A stretch of 64,000 nt of DNA from Mesostigma viride. Lineage: Eukaryota > Streptophyta > Mesostigmatophyceae > Mesostigmatales > Mesostigmataceae. The notes beneath the pieces were generated by a model. The model was not told the origin of the DNA and searched no databases. It saw nothing but the letters and a program-made list of their open reading frames with translations. The DNA is taken from assembly GCA_009746045.1 (NCBI GenBank), contig RPFO01000240.1, forward strand, positions 646,001 through 710,000. The letters run 5' to 3'. A program made the translations under genes and the position numbers. Of this stretch, positions 17,080 through 27,400 are shown in pieces. Each line of letters begins with the position of its first letter. The first letter of the stretch is position 1.

Positions 17080-18011
17080 TCCCAGCCATTGGACTAGGTA
17101 ATGTGCCTTGACTTTAATCTATCACCAAGTTCCCAAGGAAAGGTTGGGACCTGACCAAGGGGTCAGGGGATAACCTGGGGTGACCTCTGATTCACTGGCC
17201 AGTACACCTAGCCTGGTCCAAGGGCGTATATGTTGTTCCCCGAAAGGAGGCAGGACCCTGGGCCCTATCAGGTCTGATCAACCCCAAGGGACCAAGCGGT
17301 CTGTGGCTGAGTGGGCACAAGCAAGGCTAGGCTTGTTTCAAGCTGGTCCAGCTCCAAAAGAAGAAAGGTTTGGAGTTAGCATTTTGGGCAACCAATATGC
17401 TAAGTGGATGCAGTTTGGAAAGACCTTTCCAACGCCGTGCTGACCGCCTGAAACAGACAAGGGACAAGAAAGATATCAAGTCCCGAAGTCCTAGCCATCC
17501 GTGGCCGACTATAGGGTGTAGTCCTCTGGTATAGTGGCAGGCCGTGCCTGCACAGGCTTAGCCTGTCTATCACGTGACTGTGGTCCACGTAGACCAGGGG
17601 GAGCAGCAGCCTGTGACTGGTAGGGTACTGGAGCTGGCACAGGGCTGCAAGGATACTAGACCTTGCAGGCTTGTGACAGGTCCTGTACTTCCTAGGTTGC
17701 AGAGCCTAGGCAAATCCAGTACGTCCTGGCTCTGCACTGATGCCAGTGGACGTTGTGGATTTGCTTGCACGCCTGCACGTGCCTCGTCATGCCGATGGGA
17801 ACGAGGACCAACACAAAGGATATAGCTTGGTCATGGGGGATGACCAGCTATCTCGGAAAGCACGAACCGTGGGTGCCACCTTGGTCGTGGAAGTGCCCAC
17901 AGTGGTCGTGGCCTGGTGCATGGATTTAAGGTTGCTGCCTTGCAACATTGGCTATTAAAGCCGTGCTGTGAAAGACCAAGAGCTCACATACGTGGGGAGC
18001 TCTTTCTAACT
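17080..18011 (+). other. gene-free region between M1 and the ORF3 fragment
   Basis: No supported gene. If copia-1 has a long 3' LTR entered by M1, this is its second half: it ends CTTTCTAACT, matching the AACT end of the other copia-like LTRs, immediately before gypsy ORF3 sequence. I found no matching 5' LTR, so the assignment is tentative. Confidence 0.35.
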
Positions 18012-18308
18012 GGTTTGCGTCATCGGATCCGGTACCATCGCCTGCTCCTGCGGGCCCTCTGTTTGATCGCGGTAGAGCCTTTCCTACGCCTCTTTGCCTG
18101 TGGCTTCCTGGACTGGGCCCGTGGCCAGGTGGTCCTTACGCAGCATAGGTACTACTGGGCCTTCCTGGGCCTTTTTCCTGATGGCGTGTGGGCCGATGTT
18201 TTCCTCACTGTAGATAGGCATGATAATGCCGACGACGTGGCCCACTACCATGCGTATCTGGATGTTCTGCTGGCCTCGCGTGGCACTTACCAGACTGATG
18301 GCAACTAG
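18012..18308 (+). pseudogene. ORF3 C-terminal fragment of a gypsy-A copy
   Basis: About the last 100 residues of ORF3, beginning abruptly at GLRHRIRYHRLLLRALCLIAVE and ending at the normal stop. It is almost identical to 52281-52577. It includes the conserved FLDWARGQVVLTQHRYYWAF block. It is followed by the same 3' UTR, polypurine tract and LTR as the intact copies, so it is the truncated 3' end of a gypsy-A element. Confidence 0.85.
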
Positions 18309-18674
18309 ATAGAGGGTCCTAGGCCCGACCTGAGGGTGTTGTCCCTCCGGTATATAGAGTCGCCCTCATATTCTGGCCAGTTGATTGGTCGTTCTTGGTC
18401 CTTGGTGCTGATTTGTTTACTCTGTGTGTCCTGCCCAGTGCCGTCCCTCCCGGCAAGGCCTCTGTGCCAGGCAGTTAGGGGACCCTCCCACCAGGCTTGG
18501 TGCTGGTTAACCCTACACCACTCGGGGTGGAACCGAGTTAACTTGTTGGTGCTTCGTATCTTGGACATGGCCTGTCGATTGTGTTGGTGTGTGCTGGGTG
18601 CATTAGGTTCCTCCTACCCCTTGGTTTCCTCCCTGTGTGTAGGGAGAGGGCTCCCTACCTTTGTGGGGGGGGAG
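18309..18674 (+). other. gypsy-A 3' UTR and polypurine tract
   Basis: Nearly identical to 52578-52945. It ends in the G-rich polypurine tract (about 18662-18674) abutting the LTR. Confidence 0.75.
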
Positions 18675-19228
18675 GTGTTACGTCGCGTAACAATTCGTTG
18701 TAGTTACGGACGTAAATTAGGTCCTTTGCCTCGGTCGTTCCTAGGTTTACGTGTAGTTTGTACTGGGACACTGTTGTCCTCGTAACCGTACTGTGGTGCA
18801 TTGGATGCTTTTGGGCGTCGCGCCGCGTACTTTATTAGTGGTCCTTATCCTTCGGGCAGAATGTAGTGGACCAGCGTGCATCTGTACATTTGTAGGCGAG
18901 GGCCAGGTCAGCCCGAGCATGCTGGACCGTTGGTGATCATTTATGCACGTTCTACCCCTCGTGTTGGCACTCGGCGTGTGTTAAATGAATTAACACATAT
19001 TAGCTTGGGTCACGGCAGTGTAGTTGTGTTTCCTTCCTCTATTCCTGGAGTAAACGGGTTTGTGTAAATGGCTTATGGCGTATTATAGTAATACATACGT
19101 GAATGCATTGAGATCTGGATCGTCTCGTTCGTCTTTCGCTAGGGGATTAAGTAGAGGTGGCCTGACTAGTTTAGGTAGCGTTAGGCCAGGTAGAGGTAGA
19201 GGTGGTGGTACAAGCTTAGGGCGTAACA
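18675..19228 (+). repeat. gypsy-A LTR shared between two partial elements
   Basis: 554 bp, TGTTACGTC to GGGCGTAACA. It is preceded by an ORF3 end plus polypurine tract (so it is a 3' LTR) but followed directly by protease sequence, with no primer-binding site or gag. It matches 52946-53498 closely over the first 420 bp or so and less well over the last 130 bp. Confidence 0.85.
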
Positions 19229-19742
19229 TCATCCCTACCCTTACGCGTTCGCCCTCTTATGTTTCTGAATGGTGGCTTAACCGTCCCTCACACTGTTGTA
19301 GACCCCTTCTTGCATGCTGATGAACTTTTGAATGTCTCTGTGTTAGTGGATAGCGGTGCGGCTAGCTCCTTTGTGAGCGAGGCCCTAGTTAGGCGTTTAG
19401 GACTAGTCCCTATCCCTCACACCAAACCTGTCACTGTCCATTATGCTGACGGTCGCACCAGTCATTCCCCGGGTACGGTATCCCTTCCCCTGGTCATACA
19501 AGGACGTACTGTCAACCTTACGGCCACTATAGGTCCTATCACTACCGCTGATGTATTACTAGGATTAGATTGGCACCAGGATAATAAGATTACTATTAAT
19601 TATGATACAATGGTCATCTGGTTTCCAGATAGTTCTTACTGGGTACCGGAACGTCATTATACAGTAGAAAATTTATCCTTGGTAGATATTACCCCTCCTA
19701 CACCTGTTGATCCTCCTGTAAGACCTATACCTGAAGTATTAA
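19229..19742 (+). pseudogene. gypsy protease (A2), cut by copia-3
   Basis: Retropepsin of the A family with VDSGAASSFVSEALVRRLGL and VLLGLDWH, close to the A1 copy. It begins at the LTR junction: the first bases after the LTR already align with the A1 sequence just upstream of its MFLNGGLTVP start, so everything between LTR and protease was deleted. The Pro-rich hinge is interrupted at ATTAA by copia-3, and the gene resumes at 25726. Confidence 0.88.
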
Positions 19743-20225
19743 AGTTGGTTGGAGACCCATCCAGGGTCCACATGGGTCCTCAGAGATAGAGGATCTTGTA
19801 CAGATTACTACAATATACTTTATTGTAGTATTGGGCCAATGGCTGTACTTCACTAGTACTCGCCAATGGGATAACGCCACGTAGAATGTGTGGGCGTCTC
19901 CCAGGCCTCCACGTCACCGGCTGGTCAAGGGCCGGTGTAGTCCTGTCAAGAGGACTGAGCCGACTATCGGCCTATCATGTATGCGCATCTGCCTTGGTAC
20001 CTCCTAGAGGATTCTAGAAGTATCTAACACGCGGCATGCACTGAACTACATGGAATGCATGTCCACGTAGGATATTCAGCAAGACTGATGAAGGTGCCAA
20101 GCGCAACAGGTTCTTATGCGCAACGAAGACGAATTATGCAACAACAGCAATAACGTATGAGAACAATAAAGAGAACGTTCATTCCATGCTTTCTGATTTA
20201 CATCGCATTCCATTTATTTGCAACT
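19743..20225 (+). repeat. 5' LTR of copia-3
   Basis: 483 bp, AGTTGGTTGG to TTTGCAACT. It is followed by TGTTGTATTCATTG; the 9-mer TGTATTCAT also directly follows the copia-2 5' LTR, so it is a candidate primer-binding site. It does not start with the TGG expected for a tRNA 3' CCA end. Confidence 0.92.
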
Positions 20226-21490
20226 TGTTGTATTCATTGTCATTTCGACGACCGAGGGCAGTTTCCGTTAAAGCCTAGCCCGAGTGAGCATAGGCTTTGC
20301 CGAATTACTGTTGGCTCTGGCCCCGGTGAGCACAGGGACGACAGGACTAAACTTCGAGCCAGCGACCATGCGTACGTTATGGCTAGACGGAGTTTAGAAG
20401 GCTCGGAATCTGACTCGGACAGCCTGCATCTAATTCGGTTTCGATTCTTCATCAAGTTGATGTGCTGTAACCAGTTTACATCAGCCGGTTCAGGCGTAGG
20501 GTGTATAAACTGGTTGATAGCATATGGTTGAAGAGATTTTCCCTTCTGAGCGGAATCTTTTTCAGCCTCGATTTGGATCCAAGCTGTTGGAATGTCAGCG
20601 CAAGCCATCGAATCGTCAAGAACGGTTTGAATTGCGGTTTGTATTGCTTTGGTTTCGGCGGCCTGCATGCCTTTTGTCGACCATGCTCGCCGTCAGGCTG
20701 AATTGGATATCATGCCGCTTTGGATACTTACGAGTATCATGCATCATAAAAGGAAGTTGCTTTGTGTTTTGCAAAGGCGGTTGAGTGATGAACGATTGGA
20801 TTTCAGCATCATGCCTGGTTTCTCGGCAACATAAAGCGACGCTGTCTTTATTTCAACGAGCTTTTTTGCTATAGTAACGGATGTTTTCTGCATGTTACTA
20901 ATTGGCTCTTTTTCTTTTGGAAAGGCCGTGTGTGCTGTAAAGAGCTGGTTGGAAACCGTGGAGAAGGCTGGACATGTGCCTCAGGTGTGCCATGTTTTGT
21001 CTTTCCACCATGCAGGAAACAAGCCATGACAACACAAGTACACGCCCAGTGACGTGATGCTTATACGTAAGAAGCTGGAATATCCAAGCTGGAGCAAAGC
21101 CTGATTGAGATGCCCATGTGTGCATCTATCTCTCTCTCTTGCCAAGTCCTCTCTTTTATACGAGTGTTATGAAAAACATTCATGAGGACTAAACCCTGGT
21201 AGTAAAGGAAGATCTACCAGGAAGTAGGACCCCTTGATGAGGATCCAAAGATGCCAGCTGTGCCCCGGCTGGTGAGCACGGCGGTATTAAAATCCCGTCA
21301 TTGTCTAGGGCCCCTGGGGAGGTTCCTGGTACATGGACATATGTGCCCTGTGAGCATGTATATGATGGGATGGAACCCCTGGCAGTGAAGGCCTGCCAAG
21401 GCATAGCCCCCCACAAGAGGCTCGTTCCATTATAATTAACGCGGATTAATTAATGATCCTCTCTGTTTATATAACCCCTACAGCGTCCTT
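20226..21490 (+). other. copia-3 region where gag is expected, non-coding
   Basis: No gag frame or zinc knuckle is found. A hairpin CCAGTTTACA...TGTATAAACTGG lies at about 20470-20514. A 142-residue minus-strand frame (20240-20668) has no recognised domain. This looks like a replacement or decayed leader, as in large non-autonomous LTR derivatives. Confidence 0.5.
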
Positions 21491-21673
21491 ATGGACGTTG
21501 ATGAGAGTGGTTTTATGGCAGAGGAGGCCTGCCAGGTGGTAGGGGCTCCAGCAGTAACCCCTACTAACCGTAAAGCTGCCCCAGTGAGCAGCAGTAAAAG
21601 TGCCCCTGTTTGTGGCATTCCTATCCATGCCTGGATTAAAAGAGCACCCCAGAGGGAACTCTTTCTGTAAATA
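21491..21673 (+). pseudogene. copia-3 fragment between gag and integrase
   Basis: A short frame beginning MDVDESGFMAEEACQVVGAP and ending at 21673. Position, codon pattern and low complexity resemble the gag-integrase linker of copia-1 (8332-8600). It contains no domain. Sequence to about 22040 continues in this style with repeated CAPV/CGAAPG-like words in changing frames, then drops directly into the integrase C-terminal part, so the integrase zinc and catalytic domains are deleted. Confidence 0.4.
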
Positions 21674-22074
21674 GTACATGTGGATCTGCTCCTGTTTGTA
21701 GACAGATGCCACACGGTGTTGCCCAAGTGAGCAACATATCTGTGAACAATACATGTGGTGCAGCTCCTGGTTGTAGCCAAGCACCCATTGATATTGTCAA
21801 CAGTCAAGCTCCTCAGAGCAATAATCCTTGTTATATTGATAATAAAAACTTGGACTCTTGCTCTGCCAGGAACGTGGATGCCCGTCCATGTCCTGAAGAG
21901 CCATTGCCTAATGATTGTATTAATCTTAGGACTTTGGCTAAGACTCTGATCTGCCTTTCTTAAGGATTGTGGGTCGTGAAGATCACCAAGCCCAAGGCAA
22001 GGTTGACAGATATATACAGGAGCTTAAGAAGTTGGTAATCTCTGGGGATTATCCTGAGATGTTTAAACCAACTT

Positions 22075-22560
22075 TTGCTGTCAGGTGTTTGGGTGCTGCA
22101 AGGTGGCCTCTACCCTGATGACATAGTGCAGGCATGGAGTAAGCAGAGGTGGGCACAGTATGCTCATCTCTGTGAAAAGGATAAACAGAGAGGAGAATCA
22201 TTAAAATTTAAGGTGGGAGACCAGGTGATCTTCCACAAAGAAAATGCTCCTGGTAAACGCGGTTATTGGCAGGGTCCAGGGACCATAACCTCAGTTGACC
22301 CGGAGATGAAAACTGCTGATGTGGTCTGGAATGGTACCACTTATCATCTGGCTTGGAATAGATTGAAGAGAGATCCAATGAACGTTCAAAATCCCCTGGT
22401 GAATATGGCCTCTGGAGAGGCATCTGGATCTCCCAATCTTTCCTGTCCACCTTTTGCCAGTGAACAGCCTGGACTCCAACTACCAGAAAGGGCGGCCTCC
22501 CATCAACTGGAGCCTACTACTCAGCAAGCTCAGCCTAGGATATTGACTGGGATATCATAG
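22075..22560 (+). pseudogene. copia-3 integrase C-terminal region
   Basis: The motif KVGDQVIFHKENAPGKRGYWQGPGTI aligns with copia-2 LVMFHKKSSPSGKRGTMQGPGAI and copia-1 GKRGKWQDGVV: the small DNA-binding barrel at the integrase end. The catalytic D-D-E core is absent upstream. A TAG at 22558-22560 interrupts a frame that otherwise continues into the protease-like ORF. Confidence 0.7.
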
Positions 22561-23163
22561 GATGATATATTTGAAGCTGACTTGTTGGATAGGGTGTCTG
22601 ATCAGCACCGGAAGCTCCGGCCGTTGGAACATGGGCTTGAGACCCCTGGGCAGGTGGATAACATATTTCAGTCTGAACAGCCAAAGCTTGGATTCAATTA
22701 CCCTGGTAATAAGCCATTGCCCTTGGAGACTGATGGGAAAATACCAGCCCAAGGAAGACAAGCTGAGGAGGGGTTGTCCAGGTTGAACACTCAGCTCGGC
22801 AAGAGGGGCAATCCTCAAGAGCTTCGGGATATTGTAAAGAAGCTCAAGCCTTCACTAAAGATTGCCAAAATAACTTCTCTTCTAGAGAAGGGCATGGACC
22901 TTGATAGCTTTGATGTGGATACCAAAGCAGAGGTCTCTGTCACCTCGCCCTTTAATGCTTTGCTGGATAAGTATTCCCTTGAACCCAGTCCATGGACTAA
23001 TGTCCAAGACTTTGCGGGTAACACTAATCATCAAGTTCTTGGGAATATCACTATCCCATTCTTGGGTGAGTCTTTGACACTTTGTGTTGTTGATGGCTAC
23101 AAGGGGCCCACTCTCATTGGCCAGCCATTCTTGGTGACTCCCGGTCACTGTTACCATTGTTGA
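22561..23163 (+). pseudogene. copia-3 protease-like domain between integrase and RT
   Basis: Same frame as the preceding integrase end. A linker of about 100 residues leads to DSFDVDTKAEVSV (22906-22944), DFAGNTNHQVLG, IPFLGESLTLCVV and LIGQPFL, a retropepsin-like layout with DTK in place of DTG. The frame breaks at 23163, and the next part (23240 on) continues in another frame. It matches copia-1 and copia-2 in position and motif spacing. Confidence 0.65.
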
Positions 23164-23239
23164 TGGCCCCAATAACACAAAGAGTCTCCTAAAGACCCAT
23201 TGTGACCCGGCAATTCCTCTGGAATCATTCAGATGTTCC

Positions 23240-24967
23240 TTGCCTCTTGAAATATTCCAGAAGGCACATTGGAAGACCGCCTGTGTCGGTTCAGTAATAA
23301 AAGGAGCAGAATGGGGAAGGGATATACCCCCAGCTTCTGAGCTGGTAGAACCTGCCCAGCTTGACAGTGTGACTACTCTTGGTCTCACAAAAAGGTCATT
23401 TGCTGCTCATAGCCCCATGTCCTTTGATGATGTAGACCTGGACTGTCACACTTTCGCTGGCCTTGAGGCCTGGCGAGTAGCATTGGCGCGTGCGCTCCAG
23501 GAGTGGCAAACGCTGGATGTTTTTGAAGGCATTTCAGAACCTCCACCCAATGCTCAAATGCTTCAGTTGCGTTTTGTATGCAAGATGAAGAGCAAGCTTA
23601 ATGAGCCTCCCATACCAAACGCACGTCCAGTCGTAACCCAGTTCCATGGTACTACAGACTTTGATAAGGAGGAGCTGTATACTCCTGGCCTGTCACATCC
23701 TGTTCTCAGGCTTATTGTTAGTCTGTACCTTGGTGCTTTGGACTATGGCTTGGATTATGGAGCAGAAGTTGATGACTTCACCAGGGCCTTTTTGCATGGT
23801 GATCCTCAGGTGGCCAGAGCCACTTGGCAATCTCAAAGACCCTGTTGTGTCAAGACCCCAGCATGCTGGTTAGCTGAAGTAGGTTATCCCTACATGCAGC
23901 CTAAAGTGGGCTGGGAAGGACTGGTCAGCAGTCCAGTCATTTGGTATGAAACCATTGCTCCTGCCATCCAAGAGAGATGTCAGATGCAACAATCTCATCT
24001 TGCCTATTGTCTCTTTGTAGGGCAATCCAAGGGACAACCCACCTGGGCTACCTTACATGGGGATGACATGCAACGCATTGGTCCCAAGGGATGGTTGAAT
24101 GAGACCTATAAAAGGCTCAATGACAAGTCCCCTATTGGTACCAGAGCATGGTTTACTAAAAACAGCCAGGTACCTTACTGTGGCATTGGCTGTACCCTTT
24201 TCCAAGATGACAAAGGATGGCATCTTAAGCTGCAATCGGCGAAGGGGTATAAAGAAAAACTAATAACTCAGTTGCCCAAGAGAGTAACTGAGGAGAATGC
24301 CCCTACGGTTAAAGGTCAACTAGGTTGGCTGGCTGCCACAACCAACCCTGACCTGGCAGTACAGAGTAGGATGCCAGACTCTGTTGTTGTAGGAGAAGGA
24401 AGGAGGCGCCTGGAGAGCTGCCTCAATGAATCTCCTGACTTGGTGTTGTCTGGTGTAGACTGGCATAGGCGTATCATCATAGACGCCTACACAGATGCTA
24501 GCCAAGAGTCTAGATCTGCCAACAAGATTGGTGCCAGAGCCGGATGCCTGATCACCATCAGGAATGAAGGCAAACAGCCCTCGTTGGTATGCTGGTCCAG
24601 TAACCTTCAGAGGAGGCGGTTTGCTGGCATTGACACAGCCGAGTGCAGGGCATACGCCATGTGCATTCGTGACGCCATATACATAAGAGAGCTACTCTTA
24701 TGGTGTCTGAGTCAGATAAGACCTCAACCTGTAATTGATGTCAGGGTTTATTGTGATAATAAGCCCGTGGTATCTTTTATCAAGAATGAGAGGGCCACTA
24801 CTACTGACTTGGACTACCTTGTGGCAAAGGAGTTGTCCAGCCACTGTATGACCATACATCTACCAGGACATTCAAATCCTGCTGATGCTATGACCAAGCT
24901 TCCACGACTGGCCCTTAATGGGTACCAGTTGTTACGGTCCATGATGGCTGGGGAACCCTTGTCATAA
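23240..24967 (+). CDS. copia-3 reverse transcriptase and RNase H, intact frame
   Basis: 575 residues. RT: RPVVTQFHGTTDF, ELYTPGLSHPVLRLIVSLYLG, VDDFTRAFLHGD (palm motif A), SSPVIWYETI, and LHGDDMQRIG with the catalytic HGDD at 24056-24067. Then YCGIGCTLFQ, and a copia-type RNase H with DAYTDASQ, LVCWSSNLQ, TAECRAYAM, VYCDNKPVVSF, DLDYLVAKEL and HSNPADAMTKL. All catalytic acids are present, so this is the best-preserved enzyme of the lineage in the window. The first Met may be internal because pol upstream is frameshifted. Confidence 0.93.
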   Translation: MPLEIFQKAHWKTACVGSVIKGAEWGRDIPPASELVEPAQLDSVTTLGLTKRSFAAHSPMSFDDVDLDCHTFAGLEAWRVALARALQEWQTLDVFEGISEPPPNAQMLQLRFVCKMKSKLNEPPIPNARPVVTQFHGTTDFDKEELYTPGLSHPVLRLIVSLYLGALDYGLDYGAEVDDFTRAFLHGDPQVARATWQSQRPCCVKTPACWLAEVGYPYMQPKVGWEGLVSSPVIWYETIAPAIQERCQMQQSHLAYCLFVGQSKGQPTWATLHGDDMQRIGPKGWLNETYKRLNDKSPIGTRAWFTKNSQVPYCGIGCTLFQDDKGWHLKLQSAKGYKEKLITQLPKRVTEENAPTVKGQLGWLAATTNPDLAVQSRMPDSVVVGEGRRRLESCLNESPDLVLSGVDWHRRIIIDAYTDASQESRSANKIGARAGCLITIRNEGKQPSLVCWSSNLQRRRFAGIDTAECRAYAMCIRDAIYIRELLLWCLSQIRPQPVIDVRVYCDNKPVVSFIKNERATTTDLDYLVAKELSSHCMTIHLPGHSNPADAMTKLPRLALNGYQLLRSMMAGEPLS

Positions 24968-25237
24968 GGAGTAATCTGGGAGCCTGAGCCTAATGCTCCT
25001 CCTGTAGGTTTTTATCCCCCTGGAGGTTTTGTCCTCTCTGGAGAAGAGGTTTTCCTTCAGATTTGGGTTTTCCCTACAGCAGGTTACACCAACCAATTGC
25101 AATGATGAGATGCAAGCTCCATAAGACCCAAGTGAGTCTCCATTGCCCTCACATGTGAAAGTGAACTGGCCAGGTGCGGCCGAACATCAATGAATACATC
25201 TAAGCCTGATCACTTTCACAAGGGAAAGAATGGCTGG
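24968..25237 (+). other. copia-3 3' UTR and polypurine tract
   Basis: Non-coding. It ends AAGGGAAAGAATGGCTGG before the LTR, a purine-rich primer site for plus-strand synthesis. Confidence 0.7.
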
Positions 25238-25720
25238 AGTTGGTTGGAGACCCATCCAGGGTCCACATGGGTCCTCAGAGATAGAGGATCTTGTACAGAT
25301 TACTACAATATACTTTATTGTAGTATTGGGCCAATGGCTGTACTTCACTAGTACTCGCCAATGGGATAACGCCACGTAGAATGTGTGGGCGTCTCCCAGG
25401 CCTCCACGTCACCGGCTGGTCAAGGGCCGGTGTAGTCCTGTCAAGAGGACTGAGCCGACTATCGGCCTATCATGTATGCGCATCTGCCTTGGTACCTCCT
25501 AGAGGATTCTAGAAGTATCTAACACGCGGCATGCACTGAACTACATGGAATGCATGTCCACGTAGGATATTCAGCAAGACTGATGAAGGTGCCAAGCGCA
25601 ACAGGTTCTTATGCGCAACGAAGACGAATTATGCAACAACAGCAATAACGTATGAGAACAATAAAGAGAACGTTCATTCCATGCTTTCTGATTTACATCG
25701 CATTCCATTTATTTGCAACT
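25238..25720 (+). repeat. 3' LTR of copia-3
   Basis: 483 bp, apparently identical to the 5' LTR. Followed by the ATTAA target duplication, after which gypsy A2 pol resumes. Confidence 0.92.
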
Positions 25721-25725
25721 ATTAA

Positions 25726-27400
25726 TGTCCAATGATGAATTGCGATCTGAACTAAAGGAATATGGATATTTATTATGTATGTTCCTGCGTTAGAAATACA
25801 GGAGATACCTATCCCTAATAATAGTGTGGATATAGATGTGAACACAGTAGATACTATAGGGGTGGGATTTACTGACAACGAAATAGTAAGATACATGGCT
25901 GTGATAGATTCCTCCAAAGTTTTTGAAGAAAAGACTCCTTCTTATCCTCCTCCTCGTTCTGTTTTACACCGTGTAGTTATTAATAAGGACGGTGCAGTTC
26001 CTACGCACTCTCCGATGTATCGAATGGGCCCTACCGAGTTAAAGGAACTAAAACAGATTTTAGTGTCACTATTAGAAGCAGGATTGATAGAGCCTAGTAA
26101 CTCCCCCTACTCAGCTGGTGTCCTGTTAGTCCCTAAGCCTTATGGCAAGTTTCGTTTAGTTACTGATTATAGGAAGTTAAATGATATCACCGTGAAGTCT
26201 AAATACCCTCTACCTCGTATTGATGATATATTTAATAAGGTTAAAGGTTCTACCTGTTTCACCGTACTGGATTGTGCAGATGGTTTTTGGTGGCAATTGC
26301 GAATAGCGCCCGAGGATTGTCATAAAACCGCCTTTGCTACCCCTTTTGGCCATTATCAGTTTAGAGTAGCGGCTATGGGACTCTGTAATTCTCCTGCCTC
26401 TTTTCAGATGTTGATGAATGAAGTGCTTAGAGCTGTTATGGGTAATTCTCACCTTCCCCAAGTGTCCTCTGATTTAAAGGATCCTTCCTTCTCCTCTGTT
26501 TCTTTAGCCGAGCACGATCGTTCTTGTGCTCAGGCTTACTTAGATGACATCCTTATTTACTCCCCAGATTTTGAAACACACCTACGTGATTTAAAGAAAG
26601 TCTTAGAAATAATGGCTGAAAATTCTTTGTGGGCTCGCCGTGCTAAAGTTCGTTCTGGTAGGAGTGTACCATTTTTAGGACATGTTTTGTCCGATGCCGG
26701 TGTCGCTACCGACCCGGATAAAACTAAGTCAATTCAGGATTGGCCTACCCCTACCGACGTTAAAAGTGTACGTAGTTTCTTAGGGATTGCCTCGTACTAC
26801 AGGCGTTTTATCCCTCGTTTTGCAACTATAGCAGCCCCTATCAATCATTTGTTAAAGAAAGATATCCCCTTTCTCTGGAGTAGTGAGTGTCAATCTGCTT
26901 TTCAGTGTTTAAAATCCCTACTCCTCTCTCCTCCCGTTCTCATCCTACCCGATACTACCAAACCCTTTGTGGTAGCTACAGACGCTAGTAAGGTAGCTAT
27001 AGGGGGGGTCCTTCTCCAGGATCAGGGTCAGGGCTTACAGCCAATTGAGTATATCTCTAGGACCATGCTCCCCGCGGAGCGTAACTATCCTGTACACCAG
27101 CAGGAACTATTAGCTGTGGTGTATTGTTGCCACGCGTGGCAGCACTTTCTTAAAGGTGCCCAATTTGATGTTTGCCTGAATGAACCCTGTGAGATAGATC
27201 CTTATAGATTAGTTATACAAACCGACTATCGCCCCCTTACCCATCTTCTCTCCCAACCCAACCTTACCCCTCGTCAAGCGCGCTGGATGGAGTTTTTAGC
27301 ACAGTTTTCCCCTTTTAAAATTCAGTATGTTAAAGGTGCAGATAACATAGTACCTGATGCCCTCTCCCGCCGCGCAGATTATTCCTTTTTTGAGGACTAA
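25726..27400 (+). pseudogene. gypsy RT and RNase H (A2)
   Basis: Continuation of the A2 pol after copia-3; the long frame is 25775-27400 (541 residues). RT motifs: GVGFT, LVPKPYGKFRLVTDYRKLN, FTVLDCADGFWWQLRI (one extra Trp codon compared with A1 and B), FATPFGHYQFRVAAMGLCNSPAS, and AYLDDILIYS. RNase H: VVATDASKVAIGGVLLQ, PIEYISRTMLPAERNYPVHQQEL and NIVPDALSRR. The frame ends at a TAA where A1 has a Leu codon (CTA), a single-base nonsense change. The gene is complete in domains but broken from the upstream protease and downstream integrase. Confidence 0.92.

Larger units (their letters stand above)
19743..25720 (+). mobile_element. copia-like element copia-3, recent, internally deleted
   Basis: 5978 bp with two 483-bp LTRs (19743-20225 and 25238-25720) in which I find no difference by eye, flanked by the 5-bp target duplication ATTAA (19738-19742 and 25721-25725). 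LTR ends are AGTTG...CAACT. The inside lacks a recognisable gag and the integrase core but keeps the integrase C-terminus, protease-like domain and RT-RNase H. Identical LTRs with defective genes indicate recent mobilisation by proteins supplied from elsewhere. Confidence 0.92.

Noticed and set aside
17080-18011. Several 60-90 aa ORFs
   Set aside because: No motif, no conservation within the window, and they lie in probable LTR or flank sequence.
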